Of a stretch of 53,912 nucleotides of DNA, positions 19,361 through 29,100 are shown piece by piece (the stretch's first letter is position 1; each line of letters begins with the position of its first letter). The stretch lies in the NCBI GenBank assembly GCA_947632345.1, contig CANROW010000007.1:1-53912 (forward strand), read 5' to 3'. A program made the position numbers and the translations under genes. The notes under the pieces were generated by a model. That model saw only the letters and a list, made by a program, of their open reading frames with translations, made no database searches and was not told the origin of the DNA. This DNA comes from an uncultured Bacilli bacterium (GTDB lineage Bacteria > Bacillota_I > Bacilli_A > RF39 > UBA660).

Positions 19361-19391
19361 TATTTTAGAAAGGCATAAAAGTGTGAGAAGT

Positions 19392-20354
19392 ATGAAAAAA
19401 GAAATTAATAAAATAGTTAAAAAAGAGCTTATTTCTTTAGTCGTTCCTTGTTACAATGAAGAAGAAGCTCTACCATATTATTATGAAGCAATGAATAAAT
19501 TATCTAAAGAATTAGAACAAGAGATAGAGTTTGTCTTTGTCGATGATGGAAGCCGGGATAAGACACTTGACGTCTTAATAAATTTAGCCAAAAAGGACAA
19601 AAGAGTGAAGTATATCTCTTTTTCAAGAAATTTTGGAAAAGAGGCAGCTATGTATGCCGGATTTGAAAACGCTACCGGTGATTATGTGACAACAATGGAC
19701 GCTGATTTACAAGATCCACCAGAATTATTGAAAGAAATGATAAAAGGAATAAAAGAAGAAGGTTATGATTCAGTGGGGGTTAGACGAGTAACTCGTAAAG
19801 GAGAACCACCAATTAGGAGTTTCTTCGCCAGATGTTTTTATCGCTTAATCAATAAAATGAGTTCAACTGAGATGGTTGATGGAGCAAGAGACTATCGTTT
19901 AATGACGCGACAGATGGTTAACGCTTTGTTAGAGTTAAAGGAATACAATCGTTATAGTAAAGGATTATTCAGTTTTGTGGGATTTAAAACCAAATGGTTA
20001 GAATATGAAAATGTTGAAAGGGTAGCAGGAGAGACAAAATGGTCTTTTTGGAAATTGTTTAAATACGCTATTGAAGGAATCGTTGCTTTCTCAACAGTGC
20101 CACTTGTCATCGCATCTTTCTTAGGTGTTGTGTTGTGTTTTGTAGCAATTCTATTTGTAATCATAATCATCGCTCGAACCCTAATTTGGGGTGATCCGGT
20201 TAGCGGTTGGCCAAGTCTTGCATGCATCATTATTTTTATTGGCGGATTACAGCTCCTATGCATTGGAGTCATTGGTGAATATCTATCTAAAACTTACTTA
20301 GAGACGAAGAAAAGACCAATTTACATCGTCAGAGTTGACAATTTACAAAAATAA
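19392..20354 (+). CDS. GT2 family membrane glycosyltransferase (GtrB/DPM-like)
   Basis: 320 residues from ATG 19392 (an in-frame GTG lies at 19383). GT-A fold with VVPCYNEEEALP at the start, VDDGSRDKTL, the metal-binding DADLQDPPEL and the acceptor-side RVAGETKWSFWKL. Two C-terminal membrane helices follow (near 235-265 and 275-300). Such enzymes move a sugar from a nucleotide to undecaprenyl phosphate for later use on wall polymers or lipids. No GtrA flippase or gtrC partner is adjacent, so the end product is unknown. Confidence 0.88.
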   Translation: MKKEINKIVKKELISLVVPCYNEEEALPYYYEAMNKLSKELEQEIEFVFVDDGSRDKTLDVLINLAKKDKRVKYISFSRNFGKEAAMYAGFENATGDYVTTMDADLQDPPELLKEMIKGIKEEGYDSVGVRRVTRKGEPPIRSFFARCFYRLINKMSSTEMVDGARDYRLMTRQMVNALLELKEYNRYSKGLFSFVGFKTKWLEYENVERVAGETKWSFWKLFKYAIEGIVAFSTVPLVIASFLGVVLCFVAILFVIIIIARTLIWGDPVSGWPSLACIIIFIGGLQLLCIGVIGEYLSKTYLETKKRPIYIVRVDNLQK

Positions 20355-20383
20355 TTTCAAATAACTACATATTTTGTTATAAT
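20355..20383 (+). promoter_or_regulatory. Promoter of the tRNA-Arg gene
   Basis: TTTCAA at 20355-20360 and TATAAT at 20378-20383 with a 17-base spacer; the tRNA begins 8 bases after the -10 box. The -35 box touches the stop codon of the glycosyltransferase gene. Confidence 0.6.
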
Positions 20384-20391
20384 GTAGTTAT

Positions 20392-20467
20392 GTCCTCGTA
20401 GCTCAGCAGGATAGAGCAATCGCCTCCTAAGCGGTCGATGCTGGTTCGAGTCCGGCCGGGGACACCA
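20392..20467 (+). tRNA. tRNA-Arg (anticodon CCT)
   Basis: A full cloverleaf can be drawn: acceptor GTCCTCG/CGGGGAC, D stem GCTC/GAGC, anticodon stem ATCGC/GCGGT with loop CTCCTAA (anticodon CCT, reads AGG), T stem GCTGG/CCGGC with loop TTCGAGT, discriminator A and an encoded CCA at 20465-20467. 76 bases including CCA. Confidence 0.96.
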
Positions 20468-20480
20468 GATAGATACCAAG

Positions 20481-20505
20481 CTCGGACTTCTATAGTTCGA
20501 GTTTT
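20481..20505 (+). terminator. Terminator of the tRNA gene
   Basis: CTCGGACT/AGTTCGAG stem (one G-U pair), 5-base loop, then TTTT, 14 bases after the tRNA CCA. The remaining gap up to 20672 is AT-rich; nothing else was recognised in it. Confidence 0.65.
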
Positions 20506-20672
20506 AATATATTTGAAAATATGTTATAATAATTCATAAATTTAAATTGATTGTTTGTCGATTCAGAAAACACACTTGCATATTGACAGGTTAATATGAA
20601 GCTTAATTAGAAATTTTTTTTATAAAAAAATTAAAAAATTGAATGTTACAAAACTATTAAAGGGGAGTTAAT

Positions 20673-21554
20673 ATGAATCAATTAAAACAAATAGAAAATT
20701 TAATTAAAAGAAATCAATCAGAATGCGGTTTTAATACTTTATATCCTTTTACAACAGAAAATATAGATGGATATATAGACTTATTTGATTTAAAAAACAA
20801 ATCACTTTTAACATTAGGTTCATCTTCAGATCAAGCTATTAATGCTGGATTATTAGGATGTAACAATATTACTATATTTGATATTTGTCCATTAACTAAA
20901 TTTTATTATTATTTAAAATTGGCATCTTTATTATCCCTTGATCGAGAAATGTTCTTACGTTTTCTATGTATAACTAATTATAGAAAAAACACGTCTAGTA
21001 ATCCTAATTTATATAAAAAGAATATATTTGATAAATTAAATGAAACATTAAATAGTCTTGATTATGAGTCATATGTGATATGGGATTATTTATTTAACAA
21101 ATATGGAAGTAAGGAAATTAGTAGATTGTTTACTATTGATGTTAATCAAGTGGATAGTATTATTGGATGTAATAGATATTTAGTTGATGATGATATGTAT
21201 CGATTAGCCAGAAAAAAGATGCCAAATGTTGATATAAAATTTATTGAGGGAGATGTTTTATCTCCAAATATTAATGAAAAATATGATAATATTTGGCTTT
21301 CAAATGTTGGAAAGTATCTAACTGAGGAAGAAATTAGTATAATGATAGAAAAAATGGCTAGTTTATTAAAACAAAATGGTAGGATGCTAATGAATTATTT
21401 TTATTCTACTGATATACCTTACAAATGTGAAAGTGCTCTTAATAGTTGCAATTATGAAAAAATAATAATTAGTGGCGAACCATTAAACATTGTTGATAAT
21501 AGTGTGTTGGTATACCAAAAAAGTAAACTAGTTGTTGGTGTTATAATGATATAA
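20673..21554 (+). CDS. DUF3419-like SAM-binding protein
   Basis: 293 residues, ATG after AAAGGGGAG. The first half holds a class I SAM-methyltransferase motif I (SLLTLGSSSDQAINAGL, residues 47-63), an acidic end of strand 2 (ITIFDICP) and a helix of type YYYLKLASLL. This order is typical of DUF3419, whose named member BtaA transfers the aminocarboxypropyl group of SAM to diacylglycerol. The WLSNVGKYLTEEEI and LLKQNGRMLMNYFY segments fit the later strands. Codons are poorer in GTC/ATC than in neighbouring genes, fitting the tRNA-linked AT-rich stretch. The enzymatic role is a guess. Confidence 0.5.
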   Translation: MNQLKQIENLIKRNQSECGFNTLYPFTTENIDGYIDLFDLKNKSLLTLGSSSDQAINAGLLGCNNITIFDICPLTKFYYYLKLASLLSLDREMFLRFLCITNYRKNTSSNPNLYKKNIFDKLNETLNSLDYESYVIWDYLFNKYGSKEISRLFTIDVNQVDSIIGCNRYLVDDDMYRLARKKMPNVDIKFIEGDVLSPNINEKYDNIWLSNVGKYLTEEEISIMIEKMASLLKQNGRMLMNYFYSTDIPYKCESALNSCNYEKIIISGEPLNIVDNSVLVYQKSKLVVGVIMI

Positions 21555-21665
21555 AGTTATTAAACATCAAGAATAGAAAAAATTAGTTTGAAAAGTATTA
21601 GTTGTTATACTCCTTCTCTTAGGACATCATTAGGAAATCTGTTCGAACTATTTGAACTTTAGTGT

Positions 21666-21693
21666 AGAGAACTTGCAAAAAGTTCTCTTTTAT
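21666..21693 (+). terminator. Rho-independent terminator of the DUF3419-like gene
   Basis: Perfect AGAGAACTT/AAGTTCTCT stem around GCAAA, followed by TTT; about 110 bases downstream of the stop codon. Confidence 0.75.
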
Positions 21694-21707
21694 GTTACTA
21701 TGAATTT

Positions 21708-21816
21708 GTCAAGGAAACTTGCATAAAATAAAAAGGGGAGACTTAACTTTGCCGAGTTGAGTACTTGCCCTTAAGTGGTAAGCACTTAATCTATGATAGA
21801 TTGAGTGCTTTTTCTT
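21708..21816 (+). ncRNA. Candidate structured leader or small RNA with alternative hairpins and terminator
   Basis: A TTGTCA box near 21708 precedes a run of hairpins: ACTTAACT/AGTTGAGT (21741-21748 and 21755-21762), CTTGCC/GGTAAG (21764-21769 and 21777-21782) and a 13-bp terminator stem AGCACTTAATCTA/TAGATTGAGTGCT (21781-21793 and 21797-21809) with a TGA loop and T run. TTAAGTG (21771-21777) can instead pair perfectly with CACTTAA (21783-21789), which would break the terminator. That is the layout of an attenuator or riboswitch. No known class was recognised. Confidence 0.45.
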
Positions 21817-22082
21817 TTACATAGAATACTATATTACAAAAATAAAAAGTAAAGCTATTATTAAAAAGATAATAAGAATATGTGATAGGATTAAAAAATC
21901 TTTCTAAACCATATTATCAGCTTTTTTCCTTTTAGAAGTTGGCGAGCACTTAACTATTAAATATTCTAATAAAAAAATATATAAAACATTTATTCTTTAT
22001 AAAATGTATAAAGAAAGTGAAACTTTTTCGCTTTTGAATTAGTTACTATAGTGAAAGGCTTTTCAAAGAAAGGAGATTTATG

Positions 22083-22562
22083 ATGAACGAGGAATACACA
22101 AGAATATTTAATCTCTTTAAAAATGATATTTATCGTCTAGCATTTAGTTACACTAAAAACTATTTGGATTCTGATGACATAGTACAATCTGTATTTATCA
22201 AATTATATAAAAATTTTGATAAATTTGAAGATGACACAAGTATCAAAAAGTGGTTAACGAGAGTAACGATAAACGAATGTAAAACTTTATTTTTATCTGC
22301 ATGGAAAAGAAAAATGTTTCCTATAACTGATAAAGAAGAAAATGTTGTAATGGATCAGCAAAAGGATTCAAGTCTCATAGATGCATTATTTCAACTACCA
22401 AAAAAATATCGTATTGTTTTGTTCTTATTTTACTATGAAGATTATAAAATAAAGGAAATTTCAGAAATATTAAATGTTAAAGAGGCAACAATCAAGACAA
22501 GATTAACTCGTGGTAGATCTCTACTTAAAAATATGCTTAAAGGAGGCATTCAAAATGAATAA
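22083..22562 (+). CDS. ECF-type RNA polymerase sigma factor
   Basis: 159 residues from ATG 22083, 5 bases after AAAGGAGA (an ATG at 22080 is also in frame). Sigma region 2 near residues 10-75 (IFNLFKNDIYRLAFSYTKN, DSDDIVQSVFIKLYKNF and WLTRVTINECK) and region 4 near 105-155 (LPKKYRIVLFLFYYEDYKI, EISEILNVKEATIKTRLTRG). Region 3 is missing, as usual for ECF factors. The stop codon overlaps the start of the next gene, its probable anti-sigma partner. Confidence 0.92.
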   Translation: MNEEYTRIFNLFKNDIYRLAFSYTKNYLDSDDIVQSVFIKLYKNFDKFEDDTSIKKWLTRVTINECKTLFLSAWKRKMFPITDKEENVVMDQQKDSSLIDALFQLPKKYRIVLFLFYYEDYKIKEISEILNVKEATIKTRLTRGRSLLKNMLKGGIQNE

Positions 22563-23307
22563 GAAATTTAAAGATGAATTTGCAAACATCTGTATTTCTA
22601 ATGAATTAGAAAGGAAAATTTTTGATATGATAAGTCAAAATAAATCAAAGAAAAAAGGATGTACAAGGTTAGTGTATGTAAGTTTGAGTGCGATTATAGT
22701 ATGTACTTTATCTTTATCAGTAATATACGCAAAGGAAATAAAGCAATTCTTCGAAAATTGGCCATCCAGTATAGAATTTAAAAACGGAGAAAAAGAAACA
22801 ATAATTGAAAATGGTATTTTTAAAAAGATACCAACCACCGCCAAAATAGTAAAAAACGATAATATGCTTGAAATGACAGAAAATGAAATCGAGGCTATGC
22901 TAGGTTTTAAAATCCTCGGCTATGATAATGTGACAAGTAATAAAATGGCCTATAATACAGAATTAAATGAAGATGGAACAATAGGAAGAATTGATATTTG
23001 GTATCCAAGCTTTATTTATAAAAGTGAAGACCAATTTATATCAGTATCTATTTCGATGTTGAATGAGAATGCTGATAGTGGCTATGTTTATGCTTTTCAA
23101 GAGGGTTTAGATGCAACAAGTGAAAAAGAGTTAGACAATACGTATATTTCTGATAATTTGGGGGTTAAAGTTATTATGTACTCTAATGATTGGAGCGATG
23201 AGAGACTAACCGCAACATTCTGTTATGATAATATTTTATATGAAATGATTGGGAAAAATTCAACCAAACAGGAAATGAAAGACATTATCGAAAACTTACA
23301 CTTATAA
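22555..23307 (+). CDS. Putative membrane anti-sigma factor, DUF4367-like C-terminus
   Basis: 250 residues from ATG 22555, 8 bases after AGGAGG and overlapping the sigma factor by 8 bases, so translationally coupled. A cytoplasmic N-terminal stretch (1-40) holds two Cys; a membrane helix lies near 42-60 (LVYVSLSAIIVCTLSLSVI); the outside part contains an ECF-associated DUF4367-like domain (TENEIEAMLGFKILGY, then a closing YDNILYEMIGKNSTKQEM). No ZAS zinc motif (HxxxCxxC) is seen. The role is inferred from position and layout. Confidence 0.75.
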   Translation: MNKKFKDEFANICISNELERKIFDMISQNKSKKKGCTRLVYVSLSAIIVCTLSLSVIYAKEIKQFFENWPSSIEFKNGEKETIIENGIFKKIPTTAKIVKNDNMLEMTENEIEAMLGFKILGYDNVTSNKMAYNTELNEDGTIGRIDIWYPSFIYKSEDQFISVSISMLNENADSGYVYAFQEGLDATSEKELDNTYISDNLGVKVIMYSNDWSDERLTATFCYDNILYEMIGKNSTKQEMKDIIENLHL

Positions 23308-23564
23308 TTATCTAAAAAGGCTATATATTAAGAAATATTCAAAAATTCGGAGGTTTCATAAAAATAATAAATTGATCAATATTTGTATTAATTCGTTAAG
23401 CAAATAAAAATTTTTAGATATTTAAGCCAATGCCATTTTTATATAGGTAGATTTTAGCAACAACCATTTGTTTCTTTTTAATTGTTTTATTTTTTTTTAT
23501 GATATGTTACAATGAATTTAATAGAGAATAAAAAAGATATATATAGTAGGAGGTAGGAGAAAAA

Positions 23565-24239
23565 ATGGAAACAGGAAGATTAATTGTTGTTGAAGGGGCT
23601 TGTGATGGTGTTGGTAAGACAACACAATACGAATTATTATGTGAGCGTTTTGAAAAAGATAATTATAAAATCGCTCATCATCATTTCCCGTCATATGGAA
23701 CTTATCAAGGAGTACCGGTAGAACGATATTTAAGTGGTGAATTTGGAAATGCAAAAGATTTATCACCATATTATATTAATAGTTTATATGCTGTTGATCG
23801 TGCAATTACTTGGTTAACAAAATTAAAGCCTCTTTATGAAGAGGGGAGAATTGTCTTGCTTGATCGCTATACGACATCGACTCTCATCTATCAGGCGGCA
23901 TTAATTGACGATATTGATGAAAAAAACAAGTTTATCAATTATGTTATTGATTTTGAGTATAATAAACTAGGTATAAAACCTCCAGATGATGTCATTTTCT
24001 TATATGCACCATTTGATTTGGTAAATAAAATACGAATGATGCGTAAACAAAATGACGGTGTTAAGAATGACATTCACGAAAGAGATTTAGATTATATGCA
24101 TAAGGTCTATGAAAACGCTATGTATATAGCCGATTATTTAGAGTGGGATAAAGTGCGATGCGATTATAATGGCCAAATGCGTCCTATTAATGATATCCAT
24201 GAAGAAGTATACAGCAAGGTAAAAAAATTGGAAAAATGA
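23565..24239 (+). CDS. tmk: Thymidylate kinase-like protein
   Basis: 224 residues, ATG after AGGTAGGAGAAA. P-loop at residues 10-20 (EGACDGVGKTT), a second nucleotide/metal motif LLDRYTTSTLIYQ near 105 with the conserved DR, and a lid region with RKQNDGVKNDIHERD near 165. dTMP kinase makes dTDP for DNA synthesis. Compared with usual Tmk (EGxDGxGKTT) there is one extra residue before the DG, and no holB gene follows. It stands alone between an AT-rich gap with nothing recognisable and its terminator. Another deoxynucleoside monophosphate kinase is possible. Confidence 0.78.
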   Translation: METGRLIVVEGACDGVGKTTQYELLCERFEKDNYKIAHHHFPSYGTYQGVPVERYLSGEFGNAKDLSPYYINSLYAVDRAITWLTKLKPLYEEGRIVLLDRYTTSTLIYQAALIDDIDEKNKFINYVIDFEYNKLGIKPPDDVIFLYAPFDLVNKIRMMRKQNDGVKNDIHERDLDYMHKVYENAMYIADYLEWDKVRCDYNGQMRPINDIHEEVYSKVKKLEK

Positions 24240-24257
24240 TAATTGGATCATTTTTTT
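24232..24257 (+). terminator. Terminator overlapping the tmk stop
   Basis: Perfect AAAAATGAT/ATCATTTTT stem with loop AATTGG and T run. Confidence 0.8.
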
Positions 24258-24406
24258 ATTTTTTGGTTTTAAATCCCAGTAGAAAAAATAAGTTGTTAGT
24301 GTATAATAGTGTCAAGTTTTAAACTTAATTAATTGTAAATATAGTTGAAAAGAGAGGATTGTGAAAAATAAGTGAAAAAAATTTGTCGGAATGATGCTTT
24401 AATGCT

Positions 24407-24435
24407 TTGTTTATTTGGGAAAGTTATGCTATAAT
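24407..24435 (+). promoter_or_regulatory. Promoter of the surface-protein operon
   Basis: TTGTTT at 24407-24412 and TATAAT at 24430-24435 with a 17-base spacer, leading into the BIG2 protein gene. Confidence 0.6.
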
Positions 24436-24496
24436 TTAAGTAGATGTATCATATAATAATTGATTGATACTACAAAAAAGATAAAGGGAGAATAAT

Positions 24497-26104
24497 ATGA
24501 CAAAAAATACTTTAAAACTACAAAGTGATAAGACAACAATAATAGGTTTGATTGCTTGCGTTGTTATTGCAATCATAATTGTTTTACTATTGGCGAAAGG
24601 ATGTACAAAAAAGACGAAGTACACCATTACGTTTGATCCGGATAATGGTCAAACGGTTACTTCTGTTACTGTAAATGAAGGAGATAGAGTTGAAAAGCCA
24701 ACTGATCCAATTAAAGATGGACATACCTTCATTGGATGGTATGATGGTGATATGATTTTTGACTTTGAAATAAAAATCAATGATAACTATTCTTTAAAAG
24801 CTAAATGGAATTCAGAAACGGAAACAGATGAGTTAGTTTTGGACGAAACTGAATTAACAATGATGAAAGATGATATGCATAAATTGATGATATCTAAGTT
24901 GCCAGATGGCGTTGAAAAAAGCGATTTGATTTGGGCTTCAAGTGATGAAGACGTTGTAACAGTAGATGAAGAAGGTAATCTAAAGGCCATTAAGGATGGT
25001 AAAGCTACAATTACCATCAAGACAAAAGACGGAAAATATTCTGTTAGCTGTGAAGTAACCGTATCTGCAGATGCAGCTGAAGTTGAAAGTATTTCCATTG
25101 ATGGAAGTACGCAAGTATCAGTTGGTAAGACAATCAAGTTATCAGTTAAATATAATCCAAGTAATGCTATTAATAAAGGTGTGACATGGAAGAGTAGTAA
25201 TACTTCTGTTGCTACAGTTGACGAAAATGGTAATGTTAAAGGTAAAAAAGCCGGTACTGCTCGCATTACCGCAACCAGCAGTAATGGAAAGTCAGCTACA
25301 ATTATCATTACTGTTAAAGGTGAGTCTAGTAGCGAAAAACCAAAGCCTGATGTTGCTGTAACGGGCATCAAGGTTACTGGTGATACAAAAGTAGCAATTG
25401 GTAGTACTATTGAATTAAAAGCGACAATTGAGCCAAGTGATGCCACTAATAAAAATGTGACTTGGAAGAGTGAACAAACAAATATAGCCACCGTTGATGA
25501 AAATGGTAAAGTTAAAGGTGTAGCTGCTGGAAAAGTAAAGATTACCGCAACTAGTAATAATGGTAAATCAGACAGTATTGAAATCGAAGTAGTAACAGTG
25601 CCAGTTGATAGTGTATCTATTTCTGGTCCTACTTCAGTATATGTCGATGAAAGTATTCAATTAAAAGTTAGTATTCAACCAGGTAATGCCACTAATCAAA
25701 AAGTGACTTGGTCAAGTAAAAATACAGAGATTGCTACAGTTGATGCCAATACCGGTAAAGTAACTGGTAAAGCTGAAGGAACAGCTGAGATTGTCGTAAC
25801 GACTGATGATGGTCAAAAAACGGCCACTTACAAAGTAACAGTTGAAGAAAAACCAGCTAAATATGAATTTGTTTTGACTCCAGAAATTATGGCAGCAACT
25901 GGCGGTATTTCACAGTACCATATTTCTGTTACTAAAGATGGCGTTGATTTCAATGGATATACAATGTTTGAATATAAAGGTCAATGGCGCCCAAGACAAA
26001 GTGGTACAATTGAACAAGGACTCATTGATAAATCTGTTACTAAAGTGCAACTAAGATTGAATAATGGTAAAACAGTAGAAGCTACAGTTAGATATGTAGA
26101 ATAA
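24497..26104 (+). CDS. Membrane-anchored surface protein with InlB-type repeat and four BIG2 domains
   Basis: 535 residues; ATG after AAAGGGAG. A membrane helix at 16-35 (IGLIACVVIAIIIVLLLAKG) anchors it; a Cys directly after (AKGC) is a poor lipobox because of Lys at -2. Then one InlB/Listeria-Bacteroides repeat (residues 43-105: ITFDPDNGQ, GHTFIGWYDG, LKAKW) and four BIG2 immunoglobulin-like domains (near 110-195, 198-275, 285-370 and 373-452) with the hallmark VTWKSSNTSVATVDENGNVK and GTARITATS. The last 80 residues are a separate domain. Presumed adhesive or structural surface protein, co-transcribed with the large protein downstream. Confidence 0.88.
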   Translation: MTKNTLKLQSDKTTIIGLIACVVIAIIIVLLLAKGCTKKTKYTITFDPDNGQTVTSVTVNEGDRVEKPTDPIKDGHTFIGWYDGDMIFDFEIKINDNYSLKAKWNSETETDELVLDETELTMMKDDMHKLMISKLPDGVEKSDLIWASSDEDVVTVDEEGNLKAIKDGKATITIKTKDGKYSVSCEVTVSADAAEVESISIDGSTQVSVGKTIKLSVKYNPSNAINKGVTWKSSNTSVATVDENGNVKGKKAGTARITATSSNGKSATIIITVKGESSSEKPKPDVAVTGIKVTGDTKVAIGSTIELKATIEPSDATNKNVTWKSEQTNIATVDENGKVKGVAAGKVKITATSNNGKSDSIEIEVVTVPVDSVSISGPTSVYVDESIQLKVSIQPGNATNQKVTWSSKNTEIATVDANTGKVTGKAEGTAEIVVTTDDGQKTATYKVTVEEKPAKYEFVLTPEIMAATGGISQYHISVTKDGVDFNGYTMFEYKGQWRPRQSGTIEQGLIDKSVTKVQLRLNNGKTVEATVRYVE

Positions 26105-26122
26105 AGAAAGGAAGGAATGTAG

Positions 26123-29100
26123 ATGAAAAAATATGGAAAAGGATTAGCCCTCGCAGCTTTGACATTCTTATTTTCATTAACACCAGCTCTAGCTAAAGAA
26201 ATGACTTTAGACGAGCTAGGAAAAGAAATTCAGCGAGTGAATCCTTATCCTGGTTATGCTTATGTAGTTGGTGAATATGCTTTTACATCAACACATACAT
26301 TGACGACACAGGATTTGATGCTTGCTGCGAAGACAATTAAGACAACAGCGGCTGACAAGTACACTGATCAAGATCCAATCTATGGTAAGATGACCATTCA
26401 TACTTTGATACCAACTTATAGTCCTGATACAGGAGAACTTCAAAATTGGAGCGTTGGAACAAATTATTTAGGTGACACAACCTTAGATTTGAGCGGCTCT
26501 AAAAAGATAAACATCAGTTATATCGATTATCAATTTGTCAAGGAAGATACTAAGATGAGCGTCAGTGTGGATGATGTTGACGATACTTACAAGAACAAAT
26601 TAAATGCGAAATATGGTTTTAATGGTAATGCTGAAAACAGCGAAGAATTAAGTATTGATGCGGAGACAAACAAACTTACTGGTTTATTATTTAAAAATAC
26701 TCAGGTCAAAAATATAGCTGGAAGTGATAAGACAGATTATTACTTTGCGTTTAAAATAAATGTTCCTAATATAAAAAATGAAACAACGATAGTTGTTAAA
26801 CAAGGAACTAAGAATCTTATCGATACAACTTACGAAGAGTTTGAAAGTGAATTAAAAACAACAGATAGTGTCGTTTTATTAGTACCCGTCAAATCCGATG
26901 CAACTGATAAAAAGATAACAGTTACCGTCGATTTAGATGGTGATGCTGAAATTTATCGTGAAGCAAGTTATGAATTGGATTGGAGTGATTTGGAGTTCCA
27001 AGAAGATTCTAAAGCTAAATTTGCTTTAACTATTCCGGAATTAGATAAAACTGATTTGAAAAATTGGGGATATATAGTACCTGCTGACGATTATAAATTT
27101 GCCGATGAAAGCACTGATAAAAATCTTAAATTAACAGGTAAAATAATTCAACAACACACTAATCCTAAAGTATTTAGTGATGAAGGGGAGGATGGTTACT
27201 ATTTTGCTTTCAATATAACTCCTGAAAAAGTGCTTGAGGGACTTAAAGTAACTATTCAAGGTAAATTGACAAAAATCTTTACAGCTACTGATTTTGGATC
27301 TGGTAATATGACTCATCTTTTCAAATTAGATGAAAATTGTAAAAAAGGTGAAGATAAATCGGCTTGTAAATTAGATATTACTGTTGATTTAGATGGTGAT
27401 GGTAAAGAATATATTGCTACTAAATATACAATTGAATATGGTGATGTCATATTCGAGAAAAAGACTAAAGGTATAGTCAAAGGAATTGATGAAACATCTG
27501 AAAGTCAATTAGAAACAAATTATGGTTGGACCAAAGAAGCTGACTATGCTCCCGTATTTGAAGCTACTAATGATAATGTAAAAGTTACTGGTTTCATACC
27601 AATCGTTGATAAATTAACTAAAGATAATGTTTTTGGTAAAGATCATTTGACTGGTTACTATTTAGCCTATGTACTTCAATTTGAAGAAGCAGCTACCGAT
27701 AGTACGACAATTAAATTCATCAAACACGGTAGTGATGAAGAAAAAATTATAACTGGTGCATCTAGTTTTGATAAAGATAAAAAAGAACTATATATATTAA
27801 GACATTTGCATCCAGATGATTCAAATAAGACTTTTGAAATTGAAATTGATATGGATGGTAGTGGGGAAGAATATGCTCCTACAAAGATTACGATTGATTG
27901 GACTGAACTTGTTTTAGAAAAAAATTCTGAATTAGAAAAGGCAAGTCTTGCTACTCAAGATAATATAAGTGACGAGGATTATGGTGATTTTACAAGTTGG
28001 AATTTTGATTTTTCTAAAAATGATTTAACAATTCATCCACTTACGCCAACTGCCGAAAATGATGCTGGTTACAAACTTGCTGGTACAGTTCGTGAACAAA
28101 AGGAAGTTACAGCTTTCTCTGGTGAGACAAAATCTGGATATTATGTACCAATTGCTATTAAAGTACCTGTAGAACATGCTTCTAAGGCAACATTTAAATT
28201 GCTTTCAACTAAGAATGGCGATGCTTGGGTAGATGTTCCTAGTACAGAAATTCATGAAAATACTTTAGCAGTATTATTTGCTGTATATAGTGATGCATTA
28301 AGTAAAAAAATATCATTCCAATTTGATTTAGATGGTGATGGTACAGAATACCGACCAGTAACTTACAATATTGATTATGATGGTTTAACATTTGTTGCAT
28401 CTCATAACGTAATATTTAATTATAATGATGGAGTACATGAAAGCAAAACAGTTTCTATTTATGAAGATGAATCATTGACAAAACCACAAGAAGAACCAAC
28501 AAAGAAATATCATACATTTAAACATTGGTCAGAAGATGGAAAGACAGAATATACTTTTGGAGAAGTTGTTCAAGAGGATCTTACCTTATTACCAAGATGG
28601 GATATTGATACAGATGAATATGTAAATGGTGCTATTACAGCTATCAATGCTAGTGAAGATTTCACAAAAGATATTGTCGTTGAAAAGATAATAGATAATG
28701 CTAATATTACTATTGATGTTCAAAAGCCTAATGTCAATTCTACAGTATTAACAAACACTATTTTACAAGAACTTTTAAAAGATGTATTTGGTAAGAAAGA
28801 AATCACTGAAATTACAGTTAAATATGGTGAAGAAAATACTGTTGAATTAACTAGTGCTAATACTGCGAGTGAACAAATTCAAACACTTTTGAAAAAAATA
28901 ATTACTAATAAAGATATTATTACACTTGATGATATTATCAATAAAAATAATAGCTTAGAAATAAGTATTACGAAAAAAGTAGATGCAGTTGAAATAACTG
29001 ATCAAACATATACGATTAGTTTTAAAGCAGATTATCGTGTAGTAGATGATAATATTGAAAATTTAAGAGCAGCTATTAACAATAAAGATGTTAAAGTTAT

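Larger units (their letters stand above)
21555..22082 (+). other. 525-base non-coding stretch before the sigma factor operon
   Basis: No open frame of useful length or with a good binding site on either strand. It holds a terminator hairpin at 21666-21693, the structured RNA candidate at 21708-21816, a second copy of the AGCACTTAA word near 21946-21954, a weak hairpin at 22014-22035 and a TGAAAC box at 22018-22023 that could be an ECF-type -35 element for the following operon. Confidence 0.6.

Noticed and set aside
20440-20672. Attachment-site duplicate of the tRNA-Arg 3' end
   Set aside because: No second copy of the T-stem/acceptor sequence was found downstream; the partly similar CTCGGACT/AGTTCGAG is explained by a terminator.
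24570-24610. Lipoprotein lipobox in the BIG2 protein
   Set aside because: The residue before the -1 Gly is Lys, which is disfavoured; a plain membrane anchor is the safer call.
24787-25491. Long open frame on the minus strand (234 codons)
   Set aside because: It lies wholly antisense to the BIG2 repeats, whose biased codons keep the opposite frame open; no binding site and low-complexity product.
25080-25860. Repeated DNA within the surface gene considered as a CRISPR-like or tandem-repeat array
   Set aside because: The periodicity is about 240 bases and follows protein domains (BIG2); there are no short identical repeats with unique spacers.
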